Of a stretch of 64,000 nucleotides of DNA, positions 12,121 through 23,300 are shown one piece after another. The stretch is from Cylicocyclus nassatus (Eukaryota; Nematoda; Chromadorea; Rhabditida; Strongylidae): contig CATQJL010000001.1 in NCBI GenBank assembly GCA_958299035.1, positions 49,292,461 through 49,356,460 on the forward strand, in the 5' to 3' direction. The stretch's first letter is position 1. Every line of letters begins with the position of its first letter. The position numbers were made by a program, and so were the translations under genes. Below the pieces are notes generated by a model. That model was given only the letters and a program-made list of their open reading frames with translations. It was not told the DNA's origin and ran no database searches.

Positions 12121-12135
12121 GACTGAAAAAAAAAG
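12121..12135 (-). promoter_or_regulatory. Strong splice acceptor upstream of the RING gene
   Basis: Read on the minus strand, a run of ten T followed by CAG ends about 93 nt before the ATG at 12030. In nematodes such a site may accept a spliced leader in trans or end a 5' UTR intron. It sets the likely 5' end of the coding transcript near 12122. Confidence 0.5.
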
Positions 12136-12799
12136 TTCTAGAAAAGAAGTTTGATACAGGACAAATGCGTTGATGCTTGATGAGATGAGGCAAGTTTCGT
12201 TGTTGGTAAATCAAAAATCCACGGTTTCATAAGCGAAAGAGACAGTACAAAGACACAGAAGGAGAGGACCAGCTTCCGAGGACAAGACAGGCAACATATA
12301 ACGATGACACAATTTGTATATCACTACGCCTATTGTTCAAGAAGACATCATGCTAAAAATTTGTTTTCTAGCATTCTGCGGGATGCCTATGAGAAATTTC
12401 AAGAAGAGTATTATTTTACAAAGGTAGCTTAGCTTCTAGAACAAAAAGGCATAGAATTAACAAGCAAACCTTGTTCACGAGCCAAAAACACTTTAGCCTA
12501 ATTGACTACAGTGCCTCAAACACATTTATGCTGATTACTTATCATGATAGCAGCCATATTAACTATGATGGGTATGATTGAGTCCCGGAATCAGGTTAAC
12601 TTCATCACCATGAAATAATGATTCATGATATACCAGACCGATTGGCCTGTTTGAGCTTACAGTTTACAACATTTCGTTTTGGCATAAAGGAAAGGATGAG
12701 TGGCAGCAGTCATAAAAAAGTCCTTTTGACATATATTTCACCATTCTATGCAAAATTTGATGATCACAGACCAAGATAAGAAGCACAAAAATGATCAGA
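12136..12799. other. Intergenic, no gene recognised
   Basis: Nothing with coding or repeat character was recognised here. Confidence 0.5.
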
Positions 12800-13059
12800 T
12801 TTAGGGACCCACTTTACTCCGCCGAAAAAGCCCAAAAGCGCAAAGAGCCGGAACGCCCATGAAGCTTTGGTGGAATTCCAACATTATTTCGATGTGCAGA
12901 AGACAGAAAATGAAGCAAAATGAATCGGTTGCGAAATCAACACACGTGTCTTAGCGCCAAAACTTGCGGCAAGAGGGGGCGTTCCGGCTCTTTCTAAGTT
13001 TTTTGGGCTTATCTGGGCACTTTTCGGCTTTTTTAAGCTAAGTATGGTAGGCCCTTTAG
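12800..13059. mobile_element. Short foldback element (about 260 bp)
   Basis: AGAGCCGGAACGCCC (about 12845-12859) pairs with GGGCGTTCCGGCTCT (about 12978-12992), and AAAAAGCCCAA pairs with TTGGGCTT. The outer ends (TTAGGGACC and GGCCCTTTA) are loosely inverted. It looks like a degenerate MITE; the exact ends are uncertain. Confidence 0.6.
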
Positions 13060-14672
13060 CGCTCTCATGCATATGCTGATCTTGGCAGATTCTTTACCAA
13101 AAACAATATAAGCAATGAAGGGAAGTGGAAAGTAAGTTTGCTCACCTCTTCTGTTCCCGACTTCTTTTCAATGTTTCGGTGCCATCATTCATTGACACAT
13201 GTGCGCTCTAAATGTCAATAGATTACCTCCATCAAAACAACGCAACTACACAAACTTTATGGGAAAAAGTGTAAAAAACAAATTATGCGTCAATTCATGA
13301 AAGTTCCGTACCCACATACAAAGTTCATTTTTGACGTCAATTCACGTGCACTTTGTGTAGCAGTCTTGCATCTCACGCTTGAACTGACGCAGAAGGAAAT
13401 TCGTAACTAGATTTTCGTGTTTTATTCGAAATTCTGTTGCTGCTCATTGTAAGTCCCTCCTTCTTTCTTCAGATCTTGTCAAGAGATAGGTTTTGCTTGT
13501 TTCCTGTATATGGCAAGCTCCAGATCATTCTTTGCAGATGATTAAAATCATTTTTTCTTAGTAAATCATACAACGCTTTCTTTTTTGCATTCTCCCTGAT
13601 TTCATGGAGACGAAACTATATTTATAGGTACTTTTGATTGAAACATCATTTTCTCGTCAGTGTGGACATCATACTTTTATGTTGTATTGTTCGATAATGT
13701 TTCATTTAGTTTTTGCACGTAGTAAGAAAAACTGAAACACGTCGTTTCATGTACAGATCAGTATTTGTTCACACTCCTCTTCCTCGTACAATCTATGCCA
13801 GAATTATTGCGCGAGACAGCATTTATGTGCTAAAAGCTGTGCAGCTAAAAGTCGTCAAACTACAAAATCCCTCCTTTTGAGGCCACTACCATGTAGTTGT
13901 ATGGATGCTCAGTCTCACTGCCTCACAATAGGCTCTGAACATGACGAGGGTCAAAATTCATCAAAGTACCCAAACGGCATTCTATAGATTTTGCTACCAG
14001 TTTGAGCAAGAATACTATATTAAGCCAAAGCACCTTGTTAGCTGATTTCTGAAGACTCGCAAAACACCGGAACTGGTACTTGGCAGCCGGAGTAGCTGAC
14101 CTCTCTCGTGCATTTGATACAAGAGTTTATTGGCTGAACGGGTAGGGAGTTAGGAGGTGCACAGGCCAGGCTTCACATGAGGTTGATTACCTTTGGTTCC
14201 TACGCATGACCTCATCTGCGTCGCCGTAAAGCTGTCGGGGCATCTGACTTCCTTCACCAGTCACGTTGTCGTAGTAGCTAAAGGCTAAAGTTGGGCATTT
14301 GTTAATCCGTGTACAGGAAAGGAAGTGCGCATCACTTTGCAGCCGATACTCAAAACATCACCACAAGTCTCAAATTGGACCCGACGATATATCAAAGCTG
14401 CGGTTTAGGGCTAAACTGACCACGGCTGGCAGACGCTAGCCAAGATACCTTTTGTTTTGTGTTTCTCTAGTGTATACGGTCGACGTCATTGATCTCGAGA
14501 CCACTCTGCTGTTTCAGCTGCTTTAGTTTTACTCTGTATTCCTCCGCAAATTTTTTTTTGTGGAAGACTGTTGTCCTTTTGAATGAAAGACTTGATATTT
14601 TGTTTGCAGGTGTCATGGTGACAGTGCTGAAAGAAATTCCAACTCTTTTTGAGAAGTGTGGGTGCTGCTTTG
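13060..14672. other. Intergenic; 5' flank of macro-domain gene
   Basis: No gene was recognised. A TTTGCAG acceptor-like site ends at 14609. Just after it, an ATG at 14614 opens a short frame that ends at TGA 14678-14680, overlapping the macro-gene start out of frame. It would act as an upstream ORF if included in the mRNA. Confidence 0.45.
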
Positions 14673-16714
14673 ATGACTGAAACGATCAGAATGTCTTCAT
14701 TAGAGTTTACAGTTGGTGTCGCCCGCGGAATTCTTGGGAAGATCTCGCTTTGGCGAGGAGACATAACAAAGCTCGAAGTCGATGCAATCGTCAATGCAGC
14801 TAATTCTGGACTTGCTGGAGGTAACAGTTGATCTTTGGTCTTTCATGCATATTTTGTTCACTTATTACCAATACATAATTTTATCAACTAGTTTCATTTC
14901 CAAGTTTCGTTGGTGTTAAGCTTTTTGTGCTTTCCTAGTCGGTTCCAGAGTTACTGTTTTTGTATTGGTTAGGCTCGTAGGTCAAAAGCTCTTTGCTGCC
15001 ACTTTCGAAAGTAAGAACCATCTTATTGTTGACAATTTGTTTGAGTTGATTCTGAAAGAACGAACGGCTGTCAAGGATCAAAATAGCTGTGCACTTATTC
15101 GCTTTTCCAGCGAGGATTATCCCTTGAAACAGTTCACGATTTTGGCTTCCACTGGGATCCTTTCATGTTAGAAAAGCCTCACAGAATAAAAATGCTATAT
15201 TTTACAACAAAGTTTATCATAATCTTATAAAATGGGGTGTATGCCAAGATGAACGATAGCTGGAAATAAGCATACTGTACTTGTGCGGTTGTCAATATGC
15301 CGCGCCTAAAGTCTTATTTTTTGAAGCAATATGTTCTTCACTGGGTTGAAAATGATGTCCAACCGTAAGAATAAGGCGGTACCGAGCTCCCAGCGTTTTT
15401 TCCAAAATTTTTGAATATCATCAGAACGTAAATATAGAATCTAGAGAATCTTTGACCTACGCAACGCACATGGTTGGCACAATCTATCGTTCATGTTGGC
15501 TGCCCCCCTATAAAATGTCCTTATATCACATGTCCAGCCTTCCAAGGTTTTCATCCCCGTCCACTGAACTACCTGAGTTAATTATCTGGACATGTACAGC
15601 GCTGCATTGTAGTTGCCGCCGAAGATAATAAATGATATTTAGGCGGTGGTGTTGATGGTGCCATTCATAGAGCCGCTGGAGTTAAGGAACTACAAAAGGA
15701 ATGCCGAGCAATTGGTCATTGTGACACTGGAGCAGCTGTAATTACCAGCGCGTGTAATCTAAAGCATGTCAAGAGTAAATTTCCAAAAACTTTGAAGTCT
15801 TATGTTCATGTTTCATTTATCTTCGCAGTTAAGATATCATACATACCGTCGGTCCGATTTGTCATGGTGCCACTGCGAGTGACGAAGAGCGCAAGAAACT
15901 TATGTCGTGCTATCATTCGTGTCTCGACTTAGCAGTGAAGAACAGCCTCAAAACCATCGTGGGTCCAACTTTTCTACCATTGTTTGCAATCATATCGTGT
16001 TCATAAACATATGTCCGTCGTTCTTGGACCTTATTTGTGTTCCTCCCTATGTTATGTAGATTCCATGTTCGTGCATTCACATCTGTAAAAATTTCATTTG
16101 GCTATTGAAAGTCCGGTCTGCATTCTCGCTGCTTCATTCTAGCTTACTCTCTCGATATACGCGTATCTGTGCGCGTCTAAAAATGCTTATTCTTTCACAT
16201 TTTTACGTGCATCTTTTGCGAAATCTAACGATTCTAGCACAATTACGTCCAAATTATTTGTTGAATGCAGTCATATTGGACATGCGCTCAATAATATTCA
16301 AAAAACATCATATATGGCGATATATATGACGTGCCGCTATGCACATTCGTACTTCCCCACTAGGTATTAGTAAACAGTATGTTTTTTGACTTGTAAAAAT
16401 TCACTGATTTGAAGTGTATTTCAACATGTCTCGATCTCACATAGGTATCTCTAGGCATTCTGCTGCATCTCAACTGGAGTGTACGGTTATCCGCAGGATG
16501 ATGCAGCGAAAACAGTGGTGGGACTTCTGACTAATTGGCTAGGAAAACCAGAAAATTCGGACCACGTGAGTTCCACTTTCATAGTTGGTAGCGGCCATCT
16601 CATTACAGTTTGTAAATGCTTCAGATCAACCGTATAGTCCTTGTGCTCTTCAATCCTGTTGATGTCGATTTTTACGAGAAGTTTTTCGACGATTATGCGA
16701 AAACGCAGAAATAG
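14673..16714 (+). CDS. Macro-domain ADP-ribose hydrolase, MACROD type (five exons)
   Basis: Removes mono-ADP-ribose from proteins and hydrolyses O-acetyl-ADP-ribose; acts in the nucleus, cytosol or mitochondria depending on the paralogue. Exons: 14673-14820, 15643-15774, 15834-15958, 16455-16565 and 16625-16714, joining in phase to 606 nt (201 residues). Signature motifs run in order: [36 protein letters not shown] (across intron 1), [11 protein letters not shown] and [13 protein letters not shown], then a C-terminal helix ending FDDYAKTQK. The third acceptor is the AG at 15832-15833 rather than the nearby GCAG at 15827-15828; only the former keeps the frame. An in-frame TGA at 14628 makes 14673 the first possible ATG. 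The protein is near the size of a bare macro domain, with no targeting extension. The DNAJC17-like gene follows on the same strand 355 bp later. Confidence 0.92.
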
Positions 16715-17069
16715 ACGAAGGTTACTAATTTGATTTTAGCCGATATTGGTGCACGCTTGTTTTTATTGAAGATTTGCCCAGTCATCATTTGTGATATGTT
16801 GTTGTACTCATTGTGATAAAGTTTGATATAACCGAGTGTTTGATCTCTACTATCTGTAATTGCAGTGCATATATACTTGAACGTTCGACTGTTTGAGGTC
16901 ACTTTGTTTTTACTTGGACCTATTCCAGTGTTGAATTCCATGACTAAACTTCGTACCTCTTTTACTACCATTCGTCCATCTTTTTTCCGCGATGAATCCT
17001 TTGCTCCTCTGCTCAATTTGTTTTTATTCAAATTATTTTCGCAAGTAATTGCTGTTGAAGGTTCTGGCC
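16715..17069. promoter_or_regulatory. Short intercistronic region (possible operon junction)
   Basis: 355 bp separate the macro stop from the ATG of the next gene on the same strand. A T-rich tract ending TTATTTTCGCAAG at about 17043 could accept a spliced leader. An antisense frame at 16693-17031 has no recognisable content. Operon status is inferred from orientation and spacing only. Confidence 0.4.
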
Positions 17070-19629
17070 ATGGCGGCCAAATTGGCGTTCAATCCCTATG
17101 AGGTACTTGGACTAGAACGAGGCTGCAGTGACAAGGATGTACAAAAAGCGTATAAGCAGCAGTGTTTGCGATGGCATCCGGATAAGAATTTGGATAACAA
17201 GGAAGAAGGTATGAGTAATTCTAAGTTCATGTCTCATCTCCCAGCGGAAACCTCTTTGTCAAAAACCTGTCGTTCTGTTTCAGCCGAAAGAAGGTTCATT
17301 GCGGCAAAAGAAGCATTCCAGTTCTTGTTTGATAAAAGTAAAAGAGTAAGTAGCTTTTATGGTTTTCTGAATTTCAATCGTTTTTGCATCGTATTCAGTT
17401 AATTTCTAGGGGGAGTATGACCGCGACTACGAGAAAGTCAAGCATCGTGAAGCGGCATATAAAGCTCGTATGGAGAAAGCGGATGGTGCTAGGAGAAAGT
17501 AAGCTGTCCTGTCTACATATCTTTTGCACCGCTGAAAGTCTCCATTTCAGATTTATAAATGAGCTTCAACAAAGGGAGAAGGAGTTTGCTGAACGATCCA
17601 GGACTGCAGAGCATTTAACTCCTGCGCAAGCACATCAAAGGCGGAAAGAAGAGGTCCGCATATAGTTATAGTATTATAGTCTTTGTCTCTGTTGTTAGTT
17701 ATACTTCGCGTTTGACAAACGAAGTGGAAATTTAGGAAAAGAAAATACGGGTCGAATTTGAGGCTTTGCGAAGAAAACTAGAGCAAGAAGCAGCTGATGA
17801 GTTGCACGCGCAGCAAGAAAGGCTTGCTCGACTTGTGAAGGGACAGGAAGAAGAGAAGAAAAGACAAGAAGCCGAAGGTGGGCCTCTTTTCTTAGTGAGC
17901 TTATGACTTTGGTTTTGGTAACATTTTTTGTTGCATCATAATCTGGCTGAAGTTCCGTCATTGTAGACAAGCATTCCACTTCTCATTGTTACAATGGAAA
18001 GAATGCTTCTAAAAGATTCGAGCCGTAATTGTTTTTCTATCGTAGTGAGACAACTTGATTAATTCATGTGTTTGCTGCGACGTTTTTGCAAAAGACACAA
18101 AGGAGCCTACGGGGCAGTGGTAGCATTGATGAGACATGAAAAAGCTCGTGTCGAGCAAGGTCCAAAATTGAAAGGTATAGGTTACCTTGAATTTCAGCTA
18201 CGTCGAAAATACGAGAACGGCGTTGCTGATTTCGCAGCGAAGTAAGAAATGAAATCAGAAGATTTTTTTGCCTTCAATCGTCTATGATAATTATGAAAAT
18301 CCTGGCTAGTCGTTGTGAGCAAAATAGAGCCAAATAACGCATTAGCAAAAGACCTGATTCAATAATCACCTTTCAACAGCTCTTCCTGATTGGGACAAAA
18401 AACATTCTTTAAGGCCTGCTAAACACTTCACTAATAATTTGTTAGACCGCATGAGATTTTTTCAGACAAGCACCCCACTTTGCAATTAAAATGGAAACCA
18501 ACTGGTGACACTGATTACGACGAGACGGAATTGAGGAAGATTTTTGAAAAGGTTGCTAAATTCACAATTTTTATATTAGCACTAGGTCGTTTAGTGGTTT
18601 AACTGTCTACTTTAGTACGGTAACATCGTGACAATAACGCCGATACGCACAACTAAGAAGGGTGGACGATTGTGCATGATTGAATTTGATACTGATCTGA
18701 CCGAACTGGGTGCAGAATTGGAACAAGGCAGCAATGGTCTTGAGATATCAGGTTTGTAGAAGTTTCCCCTTTTTTCTGTAATAGTCTCTCCTTTTTTTTC
18801 TCAAGTTCTTGTGGCGACTGACAGTGTGTCGCTTGGTCGCGTTTCAGTGTTCCCTCAACTTCCCGTCCACATCATTTTCATTTGCTTGTTGCGTTCTTGT
18901 TTTTTGCATAATGGGCCAGCCATTTTAGGAGTTTTATTGCCTAGAGAACCTAACGTGCTTCATATGACTCATTCAAATTTTTTTTTGAGGAATTGCTGTT
19001 TCTTTATTTCTAGTAAAATGGCATGCGAGAAGTGCTACATCAAGAACTGTTTTTCGTGGAATGTGTTGTAATATAGCTTAAAAGCACTCTGTACCAAACT
19101 GCACGTCACTTCGAGCAATCCCGTGCTGGGCCGTATAGTTCTTTCACATCTCGTAATTGTCTTGTATGTTAGACATAAAATGCTTCTCGCTAAGCCCTCT
19201 GCGCGCGTGGTACTGTTAGGCTTCAAGATGGATTATAAGAATTTGTTTTTCTAGCCTGTTTATGAGAGAACTTCATAAACCGTGCTAAATTTTTCAGATC
19301 CTTTCGAATTAGTGAAGAATCGGATAGTGAAGAATATGGAAAGATCTAACAGGCTCAATAGACATCATTCTGGCAAAGTTACGATTTTTAGGTTCTTGGA
19401 TAATCCCGCCCCAACCACCAAGTGAGGATGCGAAGAAGACTGACGTTGATGACAAACGTTCAAGTAGGTCTTATCTCCATAAGCCGATCATTTTTTTGTT
19501 TCTTGATAGATTTATGCCCATTTTTTAGACATAGCATCGATGAGCTACGAGGAATTACAAGCTCAGTTGTTCGCCGACTTAGAACCACCACCCGAGAAGA
19601 AGAAAAAATGGCACGAGGAGGAACAATGA
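17070..19629 (+). CDS. dnajc17-like: DNAJC17-like J-domain and RRM protein (nine exons)
   Basis: Hsp40-family cofactor linked in other animals to pre-mRNA splicing. Exons: 17070-17208, 17284-17345, 17410-17498, 17551-17653, 17736-17877, 18466-18551, 18616-18751, 19392-19463 and 19529-19629. They join in phase to 930 nt, 309 residues, close to human DNAJC17 (304). Residues 8-70 are a J domain with the HPD motif at 36-38. A charged coiled-coil (EKKIRVEFEALRRKLEQEAA) follows. The RRM begins TLQLKWKPTGD, contains GGRLCMIEF, and ends ISGSWIIPPQPPSED, matching the family's ISWLEG-type end. The C-terminal tail (SYEELQAQLFADLEPPPEKK) is also typical. The donor after exon 4 (GTCCGC) is weak. Translating straight through 19300-19400 gives a dead end; only exon 7 to 19392 restores the family sequence. 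Extra cassette exons within 17878-18465 cannot be excluded. Confidence 0.9.
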
Positions 19630-20368
19630 TTTATTGTGATGAATGCGGGGTCATACGGAGCTTTCTTATGTCTATATAATTCTCGAGAATGAACTTCCAC
19701 TCTCGTACAGCGTATCTATACTGTCTGTTGTGAAATGGATGAATATATTCATCGAAGCACATAACGTTCAACAACGAAGATTTATTGACAACCTTACATT
19801 TCAGCCCATATATTAAACAGAATAACACACATTCAGTAAGCACGCTAACTAGATTGTTACGAGATCATTTGGGAACAAGATTATGGTGTATGGGTGCGTG
19901 CATGGCTCTGAAAAGAATTTTTACAGTGTCAAAGGTGTAATTCAGAGTTCCTAGAGAAGACGGGGGAATTCTTTGGACTAGGTCACACTACCGTAAAAGC
20001 AAACTTCTCGGCCCGAAAGCGCTATGATATTGTCATAAAGTTTCGCAGATTAGTCCCCTTCCTAACAAGTTTTTCTGCATTTCGGACGGTGCTATGTCCT
20101 CTAGCTGTTTTTAACCTTCAGAAGCACTGGTGCATAAATTATCACGTTTATTGTGTTCTGGGATTTTGTGAGCTGAAACTAGTGAAGTAAAGATGCCAGT
20201 AACACCTTTGAAATTGTGATTTTGCATGAGTCTTTGCGATTTCCCTTCGTAAACAATTCATGAGCAATTCTACACGAATAATGACTATAGAAAGATGAAT
20301 CATATAATCTTTGAGAATGCAGACTAATTTTCACAGAAGCTATAATTTCAAAAATGTGCAAACCTTGT
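19630..20368. other. Intergenic between convergent genes
   Basis: Nothing recognised. It is the 3' flank of the DNAJC17-like gene (+) and of the neuropeptide candidate (-). Confidence 0.5.
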
Positions 20369-23300
20369 TTAGAGCGTTCTTTTGCCTCGAAGTCCTTTGA
20401 GATTCATGTACGGCATTCGTTTGCCACGCAGCCCTCGCAGACCTTTGAATGTCAATCCTCCGTCGAAGATATCAGGATCGTACCTCTTCGGGTAGTCGTA
20501 ACCCAGGGGCAAGTACGGATAAGGCTGTAATGACGAGAATTTTTGTTGTTCACGTGCGCTGTGAATTATGTACAGATGGAACTGAGGATGGATTGTTCCC
20601 TCTGCAGTCATCTACAATGTTTCGTCATCTGCAGCCTTCGACATCTCACGAAGCATCATTTGCCTCCATAGTCCAGTGTCACTCAGGAATGATCCCCCTC
20701 CCCCCGCGCAAATATCGGGCTGACGAACAATGCTCTAATCAGTGCAAATGATGTCACTATAGGAGTATCTGGCTTACGAGCGGGTGGAATGGAAGTCTGT
20801 CATTACTAGGGGAGACAGGCATTTTTTATAGTGACTCAGTAGAATGAAAAAAAGTAGCTTTTTTTCCAGAAATCTGTTTATCACAACCCTCAATACATTC
20901 TTGCTATCATCTTTATGAAGGTTTATTAACGGCTCAGTAGTGGGTCGGATTACTTGCTTTGCACTTTCTCCAATCTTCTTATAACAGAGGACATTGCCTT
21001 GGATGATTTTAGGGCTTTTACTGAAAAGGTCACTCGAAGCCCGAAACCTATCATTTACGTTGTTAAGCATCAGCTATTTATCATCGGGCACTACCTTCCT
21101 CGAAAAGACATATGCACTTAGCGTTGCGATATCCTGCACTATTTTTTTTTGTTATTGGATTCAAACGTATTGGAGCAAATTTCTGAGCTATAAATTCGAC
21201 AAGATTTTTGAGCCAGCGACACGGTTTCGTTCAATTCAAGAGGTTTAAAGAGCGTGGAAGAGGCAGTAGGAAGTTTGGAAGTGTTTTGCGCGGATAATGG
21301 ATCTGATTGTGAGAAGGTAACAGTTCACGCAAATAATCGACGCAGTTTCTGAATTTGTAAAAGAAACAGTCATGTAGAAGAATTTGCCTAGCTCAATTGA
21401 GCTAACGAAACGTTGGAGAGGCTTTCGAAAAATTTTTCGAGAGCTATCTAGCTTAGCTCTCACCTTTCACCCTTGAAGAGCTCTCTCGCCACTGCCCCCT
21501 CTCAGTGTAAAAGAAAATGGAAGTTTTTCTTCCAATCCCTATGCAATCATTTTGACTATTTCTTGTTTTATGCTAACATGTGTTCATTGCATTGAGACAT
21601 CCACTGTCATAAGCAATCCATCAAAGCTTCATCACAAATTCTAATCAGGGGAACATGAAGTGAGACCGCCGCATTTTTTCTCAAAATTTGGTTGTGCGTA
21701 TTTGCAAACCTTCGGAACATGAGTGTTATTGGCTTGTTTGTAAGGGTTGTGAATATGGCAGTTGGCAAAAGATCTCCTAGCGGTTAATGAGAAGTTGAGA
21801 AAGTGTTACTTTTGAAACTGGATCGCTCTTTCACTTTGGTCCTGAAACTTCAAATAGAACATACGAGAGGCAGTTGACCTTCCTGAACAAAAAGGACTTG
21901 TCGAAGAATCTCATGGACATATTGAGGAAGGCAATCATACAATAATTGGTAATGGAGTTTTAGAGAGATTTTGTGATTTAAATTTCGCTCTTGATTTTGT
22001 ATGGTAGAGTTTGCTATTCTCAACCATGTGACTGGACGCAAAGGTTAAACCATCTTATTTATTAGAGAGCGAAGGAAAGAGCGGCAGGGCCTCAAAATTT
22101 TGCTTCATGCAGCCCAATGATATTTTTCATAAGAGAAAATTTGAAACCTTCAGCAAAAATAAACGCCCAACTATAAGTTTTCTAAATCACGTTCAACTGC
22201 TCCCCTATTTCTTCTACTTCCTCTCCTCTTCGGTCCGCGGCCTGCGAAATTTTGATTTTTTTTTGCACAACAGTGTGATCTTTGGTACATAATGTGCTAG
22301 ATTTGTCGGAAAGGAGATATCGCACTCATAAGTTGATTGTTCGTTCCATTGTTATATGGGTGAATCGAAAAAACTCATCAAATATTCGGATCTTCAGTTA
22401 GGTATGCACAGATATGGAGATTACACAATTTGATCATGATGTGAGATGCTACCCTATCCAACCTCTGTATCTCTAGTATTCTGTCGTAGACGTAATATAT
22501 CGAAAGATGCCATAGAATAAGCAGGGCTGCAAACTGTCCAGTAAGAAAATGAGGTTTTCTGTTATGAAGTAAATCGGGGCTTCTATAGTCTCGCATAAAC
22601 AGTCAAAACTGAGGATAAAATGACGAGTTGTTTGTAGTCAAGCAAATCATCATAAATCTGCCCATGATGGAAATGAAAGTGACCGCTCCATATATACATT
22701 TGATCCTAAAATCCTATGCCGTCACCAAAAAATGCGAACATGCAGGCTTATTCAATCAAAGTGACATTTCTATAGCGACATAGGAGCAGTTCATAGAGAA
22801 AGCTTTTTGATCCTGATGAAGTTTTTTGCACATGTTACATAAGTGCGGGAAGAGCAATTAGTTTTGAATTTTGAGGTAAACATTATTCGTGCATTTGTGA
22901 ATTTGATAAGAGACAAAGATCTCAACTTGTTTTCGCATAACATCAACCGTTTTTCCAAACTCTGGAACTGTCTGGTACATAAAAAACTACACTTGCAAAA
23001 TACTTCTTATACAAAGTAGTTTGGAAATAATTATATATCAGATCATTCCAAAAGTTCGGTTTTCTTCAAGGGGTGCCACATTTGACGGAATAAAGATTTT
23101 TAAGAGTTCTTGGTAGCATTCGATGCAGCATTTCATCTCATTGCAGCACAGTCAATGAGCTCTCGGAAAATTACCAGCATCTGCGACCCATGCTTTTTGA
23201 GTATTTGAGGTAACACTATCACAATTTTTTCCGACTTTCATATCAACCCTCCAAACGAGACAAACTAAGGAAGCGTCTTTAGTCGAAGTGGCCTTTCCAC

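Noticed and set aside
18098..18243. Possible extra exons in the DNAJC17-like gene (HEKARVEQGPKLK and LRRKYENGVADFAAK)
   Set aside because: Both look mildly coding, but the phase of exon 5 leads to stops in them, and direct joining to 18466 is in phase.
19297..19432. In-frame continuation of the DNAJC17-like gene after the acceptor near 19297 (DPFELVKNRIVKN...)
   Set aside because: It is phase-compatible with exon 7 but does not match the family. Joining exon 7 to 19392 gives GSWIIPPQPPSED and a proper C-terminal tail of the right total length.
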